DNA from: Slackia faecicanis
Lineage (GTDB): Bacteria > Actinomycetota > Coriobacteriia > Coriobacteriales > Eggerthellaceae
DNA length: 64,000 nt
Reading direction: 5' to 3'
Assembly (NCBI RefSeq): GCF_003725295.1
Contig: NZ_QICB01000001.1
Span: 372,001-436,000 of the forward strand
Positions 7,587 to 20,118 of this stretch are shown here, in pieces (within the stretch, counting starts at the first letter, position 1; every line of letters begins with the position of its first letter). A model generated the notes under the pieces. The model saw only the letters and a list, made by a program, of their open reading frames with translations, was not told the origin of the DNA and did no database searches. Made by a program: the position numbers and the translations under genes.

Positions 7587-8606
7587 CTAAAGCACCGCCA
7601 ACGGGTCGGCGACGGCCGCGCGCACGAGCGACGCGCGGCGCATCATCTCGTCGAACTGCGCGGGCAGCAAGGCCTGCACGCCATCGGATGCGGCATGGGC
7701 CGGGTCGCAATGCACCTCTACCTCGAGGCCGTCGGCGCCCGCGGCCACCGCCGCATACGCCGCGGGAGGCACCAGGCGCGCACGGCCGGTGGCATGGCTC
7801 GGGTCGGCGATGATCGGAAGGTGCGTGAGGCCGCGCAGCACGGGAATGGCGGACACGTCGAAGGCGTTGCGCGTGCGCGTGTCGTAAGACCTGGTGCCGC
7901 GCTCGCACAGCATGACGCGCTCGTTTCCGCCCGCCATGATATACTCCGCCGCCATCAGCAATTCCTCGATGGTGGCGGCCAGGCCGCGCTTGAGCAGGAT
8001 GGGCTTGTCGGTCTTGCCGAGCTCTTTGAGCAGCGAGTAATTCTGCATGTTGCGCGCGCCCACCTGCAGAATATCGACGTCGTCGAACAGGGGCAGATCG
8101 CGCGCGTCCATGACCTCGGAAACCACGGGCATGCCGAACTCGCGCTTGACCTTCGACAGAATAGCCAGGCCCTCCTCGCCCATGCCCTGGAACGCATAGG
8201 GCGACGTGCGCGGTTTGAACGCCCCGCCGCGAAACACCGTGGCGCCCGCCTTCTTCACGGCCGCGGCGACGGCCATGCACTGCTCTTCGCTTTCGACCGC
8301 GCAGGGGCCGGCCATCACGCCGAAATGCCCGCCGCCGAACACGGCGCCGCCCGCCTCGACCACGGTGTCATCGGGATGGAACTGCCTGCCCGCCTTCTTG
8401 AACGGCTCGGACACGCGGCGCACGGAGGCCACCTGGTCCATCGATTCCAGACGATGGACGTCGATGCAGGTCGTGTCGCCGATCAGCCCGACGACGGTCC
8501 GCTTCTCGCCGACGACGACATGCGGCTCCACGTTTTGGGACCGAAGGTAGCCGCACAGCTCGTCTAGCTTGTCGGGCGCGACGCCTTCGCGGACGATAAC
8601 GATCAT
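7587..8606 (-). CDS. aroF: DAHP synthase, type I beta
   Basis: 339 residues. First enzyme of the shikimate pathway, condensing PEP and erythrose 4-phosphate. The N-terminal about 70 residues (MIVIVREGVAPDKLDEL, then VVGLIGDTTCID) form the ferredoxin-like domain typical of Thermotoga-type enzymes and a likely feedback site. The barrel follows with GPCAVESEEQ, FRGGAFKPRTSPY.FQG, LLKRG, CERGTRSYDTRTRN and DPSHATGR. It is the first gene of the aro cluster, so the operon promoter probably lies in 8607-8730. The best -10 candidate there, TAGTAT, lacks a convincing -35. GGAG precedes the ATG. Confidence 0.96.
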   Translation of the reverse strand: MIVIVREGVAPDKLDELCGYLRSQNVEPHVVVGEKRTVVGLIGDTTCIDVHRLESMDQVASVRRVSEPFKKAGRQFHPDDTVVEAGGAVFGGGHFGVMAGPCAVESEEQCMAVAAAVKKAGATVFRGGAFKPRTSPYAFQGMGEEGLAILSKVKREFGMPVVSEVMDARDLPLFDDVDILQVGARNMQNYSLLKELGKTDKPILLKRGLAATIEELLMAAEYIMAGGNERVMLCERGTRSYDTRTRNAFDVSAIPVLRGLTHLPIIADPSHATGRARLVPPAAYAAVAAGADGLEVEVHCDPAHAASDGVQALLPAQFDEMMRRASLVRAAVADPLAVL

Positions 8607-8739
8607 GGGCGCTGTCTCCTATCGTAAAAACGAACGCGCCGAAGGCCGGCTCCGACGCGTTCGCCACGGTCGTGCATATTGCGTGGCTATACTATCACTG
8701 TTTGTGGAAAGGACCGCGCGGATCGGGCGGCGCCGCGCC

Positions 8740-10287
8740 TCAGCGCTTCAGCAGGCTTTCGCCCGTCATCTCGGCGGGCGCGGCGAGGCCCATGACGTCG
8801 AGCAAGGTCGGGGCGATATCGCACAGCGCGGCCGGACGGCCCTCGGGCGCGGCCAGCGCGACGCCTTCGGCATCGTCGACGAGCACGAGCGGAACGGGCG
8901 CGGTGGTATGCGCGGTATAGGGAGAGCCGTCTTCGGCAAGCATCCTGTCGGCGTTGCCGTGATCGGCGGTGACCAGCGCGAAGCCGCCCTTGGCAAGCAC
9001 CGCGTCGACCACCTTGCCCACGCCCGCGTCCACCGCTTCCACGGCGGCCTTCGCCGCGGGAATGACGCCCGTGTGGCCCACCATGTCGCAGTTCGCGAAA
9101 TTCACGATATAGACGTCCGCCTCGTCGGCGGCGATGGCGGCCGCCAGCGTTTCGGCCACCTCGGGCTCGCTCATTTCGGGCTGCAGGTCGTACGTGGCCA
9201 CCTTGGGGCTCGCCACGAGCGAACGGTTCTCGCCTTCTTTACATGCTTCCACGCCGCCGTTGAAGAAAAACGTCACGTGGGCGTATTTTTCGGTTTCGGC
9301 GATGTGGTACTGGCGCAGCCGCGCCTCGGCCAGCACGTCGGCCAGCACGTTTTCGGGGAATTCCTTCGGAAATGCCACGGGAGCGTCGATCGTCGCGTCG
9401 TATTCGGTCAGGCACACGAACTTCACGGCCGGCCTGACGCTGCGCTCGAAGCCGTCGAAATCGGCGTCGACCAGGGCGCGCGTGAGCTCACGGGCGCGGT
9501 CGGGGCGGAAATTGAAGAAGATCGCCGCATCGCCGTCGCGCATGCCGCGGCCGTCGAGCGACACGGGCTCGACGAATTCGTCGGTGACGTCGGCCGCATA
9601 CGAGGCCTCGATCGCCTCTTTCGCCGAAACGGCTCGATACGGGCTGCCGCAGACCGCCGCCTCATAGGCGCGCTGCACGCGCTCCCAGCGCTTGTCGCGG
9701 TCCATCGCGTAATAACGGCCGCTCACGCTGGCGATGCGCACCTTGCCCGCGACATCTTCGCCGGCGAGCACCGATTCGAGCTCTTCGATGAAGCCCGCGC
9801 CGCTGCGCGGAGCCACGTCGCGGCCGTCCATGAAGCAATGGATGCACACGTCGTTCGCGCCGCGCGCCACGGCATGGCGCACCAGGGCGTACAGATGCGC
9901 GTTGCTCGAATGCACGCCGCCGTCGGACAGAAGGCCCATCAGATGCAGCGCGCCGCCCGCCGCCACGGCCGCATCGATCGCGTCGTTGATCGCGGCGTTG
10001 TCGCGGATCGCGCCTTCGCGGCACGCCTTGTCGATGCGCGTAAGCTCCTGATACACCACGCGGCCCGCGCCGATGTTGAGATGTCCCACTTCGGAATTGC
10101 CCATCTGGCCGGCAGGCAGGCCCACGGCCTCGCCCGACGCCTCGAGGGCGACGAAGGGACGGTTTTCGAACAGATCGTCCAGACGCGGCGTATCCGCCAG
10201 CGAGATGGAGTTGCCTTCGGAAGGGGCGTCGAGCCCGAATCCGTCCATGATGACGAGCAGGGCGGGAAGATGAAGCTTCGAATTCAT
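8740..10287 (-). CDS. gpmI: 2,3-bisphosphoglycerate-independent phosphoglycerate mutase
   Basis: 515 residues, typical of the binuclear Mn-dependent mutase. The N-terminal metal/Ser motif IMDGFGL is followed by GQMGNSEVGHLNIGAGR with the phosphorylated Ser. Other conserved motifs are MGLLSDGGVHSS, CFMDGRDVAP, SGRYYAMDRD, NFRPDRARELT, NFANCDMVGHTG and TADHGNAD. GGAGG lies 7 nt before the ATG at 10287. It follows tpiA by about 112 bp in a gap-pgk-tpiA-gpmI series, covering triose phosphate to 2-phosphoglycerate. Confidence 0.98.
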   Translation of the reverse strand: MNSKLHLPALLVIMDGFGLDAPSEGNSISLADTPRLDDLFENRPFVALEASGEAVGLPAGQMGNSEVGHLNIGAGRVVYQELTRIDKACREGAIRDNAAINDAIDAAVAAGGALHLMGLLSDGGVHSSNAHLYALVRHAVARGANDVCIHCFMDGRDVAPRSGAGFIEELESVLAGEDVAGKVRIASVSGRYYAMDRDKRWERVQRAYEAAVCGSPYRAVSAKEAIEASYAADVTDEFVEPVSLDGRGMRDGDAAIFFNFRPDRARELTRALVDADFDGFERSVRPAVKFVCLTEYDATIDAPVAFPKEFPENVLADVLAEARLRQYHIAETEKYAHVTFFFNGGVEACKEGENRSLVASPKVATYDLQPEMSEPEVAETLAAAIAADEADVYIVNFANCDMVGHTGVIPAAKAAVEAVDAGVGKVVDAVLAKGGFALVTADHGNADRMLAEDGSPYTAHTTAPVPLVLVDDAEGVALAAPEGRPAALCDIAPTLLDVMGLAAPAEMTGESLLKR

Positions 10288-10399
10288 GATTCCTCCTGGC
10301 CGGTCGTCGAGGCCCCGTCGGGACCGACGTAGCGCGCGGTCGTCCGGCCCACGCCGCGCGCTCCCCCTTCGTTTTTCGATATGCAGACCGCGAGGACCG

Positions 10400-11173
10400 T
10401 TAACGGGCCATCGCGGTTTTCACCAGGTCGACGAAATCCTCGGCATCGAGCGCCGCGCCGCCGATCAGGCCGCCGTCGATATCCTCGCACGCGAGGAACG
10501 CCTCGGCGTTGGCGGGCTTCATCGAGCCGCCGTACAGGATGCGCATGCCATCGGCGGTCTTATCGCCTACGAGGTCGCGCACGGTGGCGCGGATGGCCGC
10601 CGCCATGGCTTCGGCCTGCTCGGGCGTGGCCGTGCGGCCCGTGCCGATGGCCCAGATGGGCTCGTAGGCGATGCAGCACGCGGCGGCCTCTTCGGGCTCC
10701 AGGCCCGCCAGAGCGGCGCGCACCTGGTCGCAGACGAACGATTCGGCCTGCTCGGCTTCGCGCACGGACAGGCTCTCGCCCACGCAGACGATCGGCTTCA
10801 TGCCGGCCTCGACCAGCGCGCGCACCTTGCGGTTGACCTGCACGTCGGTTTCGCCGAACATCTCGCGGCGCTCGGAGTGGCCCACGATGCACCAGGTGCA
10901 CCCCACGTCTTTGAGCATGGGAATGCTGATTTCGCCCGTGAAGGCGCCCGAAGGCTCCCAGTGCACGTTCTGCGCGCCCACCTCGACGCGGGACCTGTCG
11001 AAATCGAGGACCGTGATCACCGAGCGCAGGTCGATCGCGGGCGGGAACAGCACCACGTCCACCTCGTCGCCGCCGCGGCCGTAACGGTTCGAAATGCCCT
11101 GGGAAAGCACCACGCTTTCCGCCGGCGTCATGTTCATTTTCCAGTTGCCTGCGATGATGGGTTTGCGCACCAT
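10400..11173 (-). CDS. tpiA: triosephosphate isomerase
   Basis: 257 residues with all hallmark sites: the N-terminal AGNWKMN Lys, the electrophile in [12 protein letters not shown], catalytic Glu in [11 protein letters not shown], and phosphate loops [12 protein letters not shown] and [14 protein letters not shown] precedes the ATG at 11173. It lies 118 bp downstream of pgk, a gap that includes a GC-rich hairpin (11251-11279), and 112 bp upstream of gpmI. Confidence 0.98.
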   Translation of the reverse strand: MVRKPIIAGNWKMNMTPAESVVLSQGISNRYGRGGDEVDVVLFPPAIDLRSVITVLDFDRSRVEVGAQNVHWEPSGAFTGEISIPMLKDVGCTWCIVGHSERREMFGETDVQVNRKVRALVEAGMKPIVCVGESLSVREAEQAESFVCDQVRAALAGLEPEEAAACCIAYEPIWAIGTGRTATPEQAEAMAAAIRATVRDLVGDKTADGMRILYGGSMKPANAEAFLACEDIDGGLIGGAALDAEDFVDLVKTAMAR

Positions 11174-11250
11174 ACAAGCCTCCTTTGCATGCGATCGATG
11201 TATGCGTCGAATCCGCCCCGCGCCGTGCGGGCGCGAAGGGCCGACGGAAA

Positions 11251-11279
11251 GCGCCGCGCCGAACGATCCGACGCGGCGC
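11251..11279 (-). terminator. GC-rich hairpin between pgk and tpiA
   Basis: GCGCCGCG and CGCGGCGC arms (11251-11258, 11272-11279) form an 8-bp stem, followed on the minus strand by only TTT. It could be a weak terminator or a processing/attenuation site. Confidence 0.35.
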
Positions 11280-11291
11280 GAAAAGCCTGCG

Positions 11292-12476
<1,185 letters not shown>

Positions 12477-12550
12477 TCGGTCCTCCTTCGGAATGCTTCG
12501 CGGAAACGCCACGGCCGCCTTCGAAGACGCGCGCACGCGGCAAATGCATA

Positions 12551-12577
12551 AGAAGCCGAACGCATGGTTCGGCTTCT
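12551..12577 (-). terminator. strong hairpin between gap and pgk
   Basis: A perfect 11-bp stem AGAAGCCGAAC/GTTCGGCTTCT with a 5-nt loop in the gap-pgk spacer. No U-tract follows on the minus strand (TATGC), so it may stabilise gap mRNA or attenuate readthrough rather than fully terminate. Confidence 0.5.
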
Positions 12578-12623
12578 GCGGGGTCAAGCAATGCGCCGCC
12601 CCGAAGAGCGGCGCGCTCGAATG

Positions 12624-13988
<1,365 letters not shown>

Positions 13989-14027
13989 CTATTCGATCGT
14001 CCAGGCCTTCGGCCGCAGCTATCCGGC

Positions 14028-15458
14028 CTAGATATCCATGTTGCCCATCATGTCCTGGAGCTTCTTCAGATCCGACATCTTCATGCCGCCCATGCCGGGA
14101 ATGCCCAGACGGGGCTTGCGGCCTTTCTTGCCTTTCTTGCCCTTCTTGCCGCGGCCGTTCTGCATGGCCTCGGCGGCGGGCATGGCCTTCTTGAGCATCT
14201 TGCGCGTCTCGTGGAACTGCTTCATGACCTGGTTGACCTCCTGCACCGTGGTGCCGGAGCCTGCGGCGATACGGGCGCGGCGGCTGCCGTTGAGCACCTC
14301 GGGGTGCTCGCGCTCGTACTTCGTCATGGAGAAGATCACCGTTTCCATGCGGTCGAGGGCGCCTTCGTCCACCTGGCCGGAAGCCATGGCCTTGTCGCCG
14401 CCAGGCAGCGCGCTGACCAGCTTGCTGATGCCGCCCATCTTTTTGACCTGCTTCTTGATTTCGAGGAAATCGTTGAGGTTGATCTGGGCCTTGGCCATGC
14501 GGGCCGTGGTTTCGGCCTCGATTTCTTCGGCCTGCACCTTCGAGGCGTGCTCGATCAGCGAAACGACGTCGCCCATGCCGAGGATTCGCTTGGCCATGCG
14601 GTCGGGATGGAATTCCTCCAGGCTGTCGGGCTTTTCGCCCGCGCTGATGAATTTAATCGGCTTGCCCGTGACCTGCTTGAGCGAAAGCGCGCCGCCGCCG
14701 CGGGCGTCGCCGTCCATCTTGGACATGATCACGCCGTCGAATTCGACCTTCTCGGCGAAGGCCTGGGCCACGTTGACCACGTCCTGGCCGGTCATGGCGT
14801 CGACCACCATGAGGATCTGGTCGGGCTTGACGGCCGCCTTGATCGCGGCGGCCTCGTCCATCATGGCGTCGTCGACATGCAGGCGACCAGCCGTGTCGAC
14901 GATCACCACGTCGCGCAGGTTGTCGATCGCGAAGCGCACGCCTTCCTCGGCGATGCGCACGGGGTCTTGGCCGTCGCCGCGATACACCTTCACGCCCATC
15001 TCGTCGCCGAGCGTCTGCAGCTGGTCGGCGGCGGCGGGACGGTACACGTCACAGGCCACCAGCAGCGGGCTGTGGCCCTTGCTCTTCAGCAGGTAGGCCA
15101 GCTTGGCCGACGCGGTGGTCTTGCCCGAGCCCTGAAGGCCCACGAGCATGATCACGTTGGGAATGCGGCTGGTGAGCACGAGCTTGGAATCGGACTGGCC
15201 GAGCAGCGCGGTGAGCTCGTCGAGAACCACCTTCACCACGTTTTGCGCGGGCGTGAGCGAATCGAGGATTTCGGCCTCGAGGCAGCGCGCCTTGGTGGAC
15301 GCGACGAATTCCTTGACGACCTTGAAGTTGACGTCGGCTTCGAGCAGCGCCATGCGGATCTCGCGCATGGCCGCGTTGATGTCGTCCTCGGTCAGGCGAC
15401 CTTTCGAGCGCAGGCCCGAGAAGATCCCCTGCAAACGGTCGGAAAGATTATCGAACAT
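14028..15458 (-). CDS. ffh: signal recognition particle protein Ffh (SRP54)
   Basis: 476 residues with N, G and M domains in order. The N domain spans about 1-85. The GTPase domain has GLQGSGKTT, DVYRPAAADQL, VDTAGRLH, TKMD-equivalent SKMDGDARGG, and the AGEKPD motif. The Met-rich M domain contains MTKYEREHPEVLNGSRR. A Lys/Gly-rich stretch (GRGKKGKKGKKGRK) precedes the final Met-rich GMGGMKMSDLKK tail. GGAGC precedes the ATG. It binds 4.5S RNA and signal peptides and docks with FtsY, encoded just upstream. Confidence 0.98.
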   Translation of the reverse strand: MFDNLSDRLQGIFSGLRSKGRLTEDDINAAMREIRMALLEADVNFKVVKEFVASTKARCLEAEILDSLTPAQNVVKVVLDELTALLGQSDSKLVLTSRIPNVIMLVGLQGSGKTTASAKLAYLLKSKGHSPLLVACDVYRPAAADQLQTLGDEMGVKVYRGDGQDPVRIAEEGVRFAIDNLRDVVIVDTAGRLHVDDAMMDEAAAIKAAVKPDQILMVVDAMTGQDVVNVAQAFAEKVEFDGVIMSKMDGDARGGGALSLKQVTGKPIKFISAGEKPDSLEEFHPDRMAKRILGMGDVVSLIEHASKVQAEEIEAETTARMAKAQINLNDFLEIKKQVKKMGGISKLVSALPGGDKAMASGQVDEGALDRMETVIFSMTKYEREHPEVLNGSRRARIAAGSGTTVQEVNQVMKQFHETRKMLKKAMPAAEAMQNGRGKKGKKGKKGRKPRLGIPGMGGMKMSDLKKLQDMMGNMDI

Positions 15459-15539
15459 GGAAAAGAGCTCCTTCGATGCATCGAGCAGGCTTGTTTTCGT
15501 GAATCCTGTTTATTATGCAGCACCCCGCCCCGCCGGATG

Positions 15540-15575
15540 AAAAAAAGTCCCGGATTACGCGATGAATCCGGGACT
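15540..15575 (-). terminator. intrinsic terminator of the smc-ftsY unit
   Basis: Minus strand 11-bp stem AGTCCCGGATT/AATCCGGGACT with an 8-nt loop followed by TTTTTTT. It separates ftsY from ffh, so ffh probably has its own promoter (candidate -10 CATAAT near 15513-15518). Confidence 0.93.
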
Positions 15576-15610
15576 GGGAAAACCGAGCGGTCGGGCGCGG
15601 ATGGAAAACC

Positions 15611-16531
15611 TTAGGAACGTTCGTCGAAATCGCCCACGAACGCGCGCGCGAAATCGTGCGCGTCGAAATCTTTGAGGTCGCCGAGGCCCTCGCCCACGCC
15701 GATCTTGAGCACGGGAAGCTCCAGCTCGTGGCTGACGGCCAGCGCGATGCCGCCCTTGGCCGTTCCGTCGAGCTTGGTCACGATCACGCCGTCGAGCTTG
15801 AGGGCGCGGTCGAACTCGCGCGCCTGGGCCAGGCCGTTCTGGCCGGTGGTGGCGTCGATCACGAGCACCGTGTACACGGGAAGCTTCGAGCGCTTGCGCA
15901 CCACGTTGACCACCTTCTCGAGCTCGCGCATCAGGTCAGCCGACGTATGCAGGCGGCCCGCCGTGTCGATGAGCACCAGGTCGGCGTTTTTCTGCTCGGC
16001 GCGCTCGATCGTGTCGTAGCACACGCTCGCCGGGTCGCTTCCGCGCTCGCGCGTGCAGATTTCCACGTCGGCGCGGCGCGCCCATTCCTCGAGCTGCTCG
16101 ATCGCGGCGGCGCGGAACGTGTCGGCGCTGCCCAGCAAGACGGTGCGGCCCGCATCGGTGGCCTCTTTGGCCAGCTTGCCTACCGTGGTGGTTTTGCCGG
16201 CGCCGTTGATGCCCACGAACAGCACGCATGCGGGCTCGCCGCCGAACACCTCTTCGCCGCCCGCGCAAAACGCCTCGGCCATGCGGTCGTTGAGCATGTC
16301 GAGCACGGCGTAGGCGTCGGGCAGGGCCTTGCGCGTGGCCTTGTCGCGCAGGTCCTCGACGATATCGCTCGCCGCGGCGCCGCCGATGTCGGCGAGGATG
16401 AGCGTCTCTTCGAGGCCCTCCCAGAACTCCTCGTCAAGGTCGGGACCGCGGTCGAGCAAGACGTTCATCTGCTCGGTGAACTTTTCGCGCGAACGCGCCA
16501 GGCCTTCGCTGATGCGGCTGAAGAATCCCAT
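15611..16531 (-). CDS. ftsY: SRP receptor FtsY
   Basis: 306 residues. NG-domain GTPase with GINGAGKTTTVGKLA (P-loop), GSADTFRAAAIEQLEEWA, DTAGRLHTS, TKLDGTAKGG and IGVGEGLGDL. The acidic A domain is essentially absent, giving a short receptor as in many Gram-positive bacteria. It partners Ffh to deliver ribosomes to SecYEG. It lies 51 bp downstream of smc and GGAGACCCTC precedes the ATG. Confidence 0.97.
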   Translation of the reverse strand: MGFFSRISEGLARSREKFTEQMNVLLDRGPDLDEEFWEGLEETLILADIGGAAASDIVEDLRDKATRKALPDAYAVLDMLNDRMAEAFCAGGEEVFGGEPACVLFVGINGAGKTTTVGKLAKEATDAGRTVLLGSADTFRAAAIEQLEEWARRADVEICTRERGSDPASVCYDTIERAEQKNADLVLIDTAGRLHTSADLMRELEKVVNVVRKRSKLPVYTVLVIDATTGQNGLAQAREFDRALKLDGVIVTKLDGTAKGGIALAVSHELELPVLKIGVGEGLGDLKDFDAHDFARAFVGDFDERS

Positions 16532-16582
16532 GAGGGTCTCCTTTCCAATATTCGGTCGAGAAGGGGCGCGGGCGCGCCGCCT

Positions 16583-19500
16583 CTATCGTTTCGTGCGAGA
16601 TGCCTTGTCCAGGCGCTGCGAGACCACCTTGGTCACGCCGTCAGCCTGCATGGACACGCCGTAGAGCACGTCGGCCATCTCCATCGTGCGCCGTTGATGC
16701 GTGATCATGATCAGCTGCGTTTCGTGACGCAGCGTGTCGAGATACGCGAGCAGGCGCCGCAGGTTGCTGTCGTCGAGCGCCGCCTCCACCTCGTCGAGGA
16801 TATAAAACGGCGTGCGCCGGATGCTATACACCGCGAAAAGCAGCGCGATGGCGACGAGCGATTTCTCTCCGCCGCTCATAAGCGTCATCTTGGCGATCTT
16901 CTTGCCGCGCGGCTGGGCGTGCACCTCGACGCCCGTATGGCCGGCGTCGTCGAGCGCCACCAGCTCGAGCGAGCCCGAACCTCCCGGGAACAGCTGGGCG
17001 AAGATGCGCCCGAAGTTCTCGTTCACGCGTTCGAACGTCGCGTCGAACTGCTCCTTCATGCGCGCGTCGATGGCCGAAACGATGCGGCGCAAGGCGCGCC
17101 GGGCCGCTTCCACGTCTTCGATCTGCGACGAGAGGAAATCATACCGCTCTTTGGCCGCCGCGTATTCCTCGGCGACCGACGGATCGATCGAACCGATGGA
17201 TTTCAGGCGGCGGGCCAACGCGGCTGCCTGCTCCTCGGCGGCGGCGCGGTCTTCGGGAGGCGGCGTCTCGATCGCCGTCTCGATCGGCACCCCGCAATCG
17301 CGCACGATCGCGGAAACGGCCGATTCCACCTGCACCTCGAGCCTTCCCTTCGAAACGCGCACCTCGTTGAGGCCCGCACGGGCCGCTTCGAGACGGTCCT
17401 GCGCCTGACGAGACGCCGCGCGGGCGGCCTCGATCGCTTCGGAAAGCTCGGCCGACGAGCTTTGCGCCAGCGCGGATTCGCCCGCAAGGCCGTCGATGCG
17501 CGCCTGCGCGCTTGCACGCAGCGCCGCAAATACGCCGTGCAGAGGGTCGATACGGCGTTCGGCCTGCTCGAGCACGCGCATCTGAGCCGCCGCGCGCTCG
17601 CGGGCCTTCGAAGCGCGCTCGCATTCGGCACGCCGGTCGCGCCATTCGCGCTCGAGCGATTTCGCCCGCTCGGCAGCCGTGGCGTGCTCCAGTTTCGCCT
17701 CGGAAAGCTCCGCGTGCAGACGGCTTTCGTTGCAGGCGGCCGCCTCGCGCGCGAGCGATGCGGCCGCCTGCGCGTCTTCAAGCGCGGCGCGACGGTCGCG
17801 ACACGCCTGGGCGGCCGCCGAAAGCCGGTCTATTTCGGGACGCGCCGCGGCAAGCTTGGCCGTCGCGGCTTCGAGGTCGGCCTCGACCTTACGCAGCGAC
17901 GCCTCGCCCGATGCGACCCGCGCTTCGGCGCGCGCCAGGTCGGCATGCGCGCTTTTGCACGCGCCCTCGGCCTGCGCGCACGCCTGCGACAGCACGAGGC
18001 TTTCGGCCCGCGCCGCTTCGAGCGCGCGGACTGCCTCGTCGGCCGAGCACTGCGCCGCGGCGAAGGATTCGCGCTCCTCGGCCATACGAACCTGTAGCTC
18101 GGCAAGCTCGCGTTCGCGCGCGAGCAGGCCCGTGCGCACGTCGGAGCCCGACCCGAACGACGCCTTCGCGCCGGGACGCACGACAAAGCCGTCGGGCGAC
18201 GCGAACCGGAGGCGTCGGTCTCCCCCTTCGGCCTGCGCCGCAGCCTCTTGAAACGACGAAACCAGCACGACATCGCCCAGCAGGGCCTCCAAAGGGGCGC
18301 GAAGTTCGTCGGGGTATTCGATCCGGTCGAGCAGACGGCACGCCGCATGGTCGCAGCCGACGGCGGCGGCAGAGGCCATCAGCACGCCCGCCGCGCCTTC
18401 GAGGCGCGCGTCGCGCAAGGCCTCGACCAGCGCGCAGGCGCTTCGGGCGTCGGACACGCACAACGCGGCCAAGTCGTCTGCCAGAAGCTGCTCGACGAGC
18501 GGCTCGAGTTCGCACGGAACCTTGATGCGCGACGAAAGCGTGAACGCGGCATCGTCGAAACGGGCCGCATGCGCGCGCACCCAGGCCGAAGCCTCGCCGC
18601 GCTCGCCGATGCTTCGGCGCAGCTCTTCCAAGGCGGCGATGCGCGCTTCGGTCTGCTGCAGACGGCCGCGGGCCGCATCGCTCGCCGCGCGCGCCTGCGC
18701 GGCGCGATCGTCGGCGGATACCGCGGCCTCGGACGCGGCGGCGTTTTTCGCCTTCAGCTCGGACAGGCGCTCGTCGGCCTCTTTCGCCTCGCATGCCGCG
18801 CGATGCGCCTCGTCGCGGGCGGCGGCCACGTCGCGGGCCGTTTCCGCCTTCTTCGATTCGAGCAGCTCTTGAGAAGACACGCACCCTGCGATGCCGTCTT
18901 GGAGTTCGGATTTGCGAGCGAGGGCGTCGTTCAGCTCGGCTTCGCACGCGCGCATCGAAGACTGCGCCTCGGTCAGGCGTGCATCGGCCTGCGCGCGCTC
19001 CTCGCCCGCGCTTGCATGCTCGCGTTTGAGATCTTCGATCGACGACGCCAGCGCGTCGCGGCGCGCCGAAACGTCGTCGGCCTTCGCGCGCAGCTCGCCC
19101 GCCTCGCGCTCGAAGCGCTCGATGCGCCGCGCGCTGCCCTCGAACGTCTCACGCGCCGAAGCAAGGCGCGCCCGGATGCCGCGCGCCTTCTCGGAAAGAA
19201 GCATGTCGTTGGATTCAAGGCGCTCGAGCGCCATATGGAATCGGCCGCGACGCTCGGCAAGGTCTCCCACATACAGGCCTTTCTCCTGCAGAAGGACCTG
19301 AAGCTTTTCGAGCTTCGCCTGCGATTCTTCGGCCTCGAGGCTCGCCACGTCGATCGCGGCGGCGGCCTCACGCTCGCGCAGCAGCGCTTCGTCCCAGTGC
19401 CGCTGCAAAACGCGCAGGTCGTCGACGGCCAGCATCAGCTCCAGCTCGGCCAGCTCTTTCGAGACGGATTCGTAGGCCTGCACGCGGGCGGCCTTGCGGG

Positions 19501-20116
19501 CCAACGGCTTGAGCTGGCGCTCCACCTCGGCAGCCACGTCTTTGACGCGCGCAAGATGGGCGTCCATCGCCGCGAGTTTGCGTTCGGAGCGTTCTTTGCG
19601 CTGCTTGTGCTTGAGCACGCCTGCAGCCTCTTCGACCAAGGCGCGGCGGTCTTCGGGCCGGCTCGCCAGAATGGCGTCAAGGTTGCCCTGCCCGATGATC
19701 GAATGCGCGCCTTCGCCCAGGCCCGTATCGTGCAGAATGTCCATGAAGTCCATGCGGCGCGCGGGCGAGCCGTTGATCAGGTACTCGCTTTCGCCGCTGC
19801 GATACATGCGCCGCGTCAGCGACACTTCGGAGAAATCGACCGGCAGCGTGCCGTCGGCGTTGTCGAGCACCAGATCCACCTCGGCCACGCCGACGCTCTT
19901 GCGCGCCGAAGACCCCGCGAAAATGACGTCTTCCATCGCCTGGCCGCGCAGGTTCTTCGCATTGCGCTCGCCGAGGACCCAAAGCACCGCATCGGAGATA
20001 TTCGATTTTCCCGATCCGTTCGGGCCGACCACCGCGGTAATGCCCGGCTCGAGCGATATCGCGCAGCGGTCGGCAAACGACTTGAACCCTTTCAGGACGA
20101 GCGACTTAAGATGCAT
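16583..20116 (-). CDS. smc: chromosome segregation ATPase SMC
   Basis: 1177 residues, normal SMC length. The N-terminal head has VVGPNGSGKSNISDAVLWVLGE (Walker A), and two long coiled coils, rich in Ala/Arg/Glu, flank a hinge at about 500-640. The C-terminal head has LMSGGEKSLVAIALLFA (signature) and YILDEVEAALDD (Walker B). It forms the condensin ring with ScpA/ScpB, which are not in this window. Only 2 bp separate the rnc stop from its ATG, so the two are coupled. The coiled-coil composition explains the many long antisense frames over it. Confidence 0.98.
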   Translation of the reverse strand: MHLKSLVLKGFKSFADRCAISLEPGITAVVGPNGSGKSNISDAVLWVLGERNAKNLRGQAMEDVIFAGSSARKSVGVAEVDLVLDNADGTLPVDFSEVSLTRRMYRSGESEYLINGSPARRMDFMDILHDTGLGEGAHSIIGQGNLDAILASRPEDRRALVEEAAGVLKHKQRKERSERKLAAMDAHLARVKDVAAEVERQLKPLARKAARVQAYESVSKELAELELMLAVDDLRVLQRHWDEALLREREAAAAIDVASLEAEESQAKLEKLQVLLQEKGLYVGDLAERRGRFHMALERLESNDMLLSEKARGIRARLASARETFEGSARRIERFEREAGELRAKADDVSARRDALASSIEDLKREHASAGEERAQADARLTEAQSSMRACEAELNDALARKSELQDGIAGCVSSQELLESKKAETARDVAAARDEAHRAACEAKEADERLSELKAKNAAASEAAVSADDRAAQARAASDAARGRLQQTEARIAALEELRRSIGERGEASAWVRAHAARFDDAAFTLSSRIKVPCELEPLVEQLLADDLAALCVSDARSACALVEALRDARLEGAAGVLMASAAAVGCDHAACRLLDRIEYPDELRAPLEALLGDVVLVSSFQEAAAQAEGGDRRLRFASPDGFVVRPGAKASFGSGSDVRTGLLARERELAELQVRMAEERESFAAAQCSADEAVRALEAARAESLVLSQACAQAEGACKSAHADLARAEARVASGEASLRKVEADLEAATAKLAAARPEIDRLSAAAQACRDRRAALEDAQAAASLAREAAACNESRLHAELSEAKLEHATAAERAKSLEREWRDRRAECERASKARERAAAQMRVLEQAERRIDPLHGVFAALRASAQARIDGLAGESALAQSSSAELSEAIEAARAASRQAQDRLEAARAGLNEVRVSKGRLEVQVESAVSAIVRDCGVPIETAIETPPPEDRAAAEEQAAALARRLKSIGSIDPSVAEEYAAAKERYDFLSSQIEDVEAARRALRRIVSAIDARMKEQFDATFERVNENFGRIFAQLFPGGSGSLELVALDDAGHTGVEVHAQPRGKKIAKMTLMSGGEKSLVAIALLFAVYSIRRTPFYILDEVEAALDDSNLRRLLAYLDTLRHETQLIMITHQRRTMEMADVLYGVSMQADGVTKVVSQRLDKASRTKR

Positions 20117-20118
20117 TC

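Noticed and set aside
8607-8739. Trp/Phe leader-peptide attenuator before aroF
   Set aside because: No short ORF rich in aromatic codons and no alternative hairpins with a U-tract were seen.
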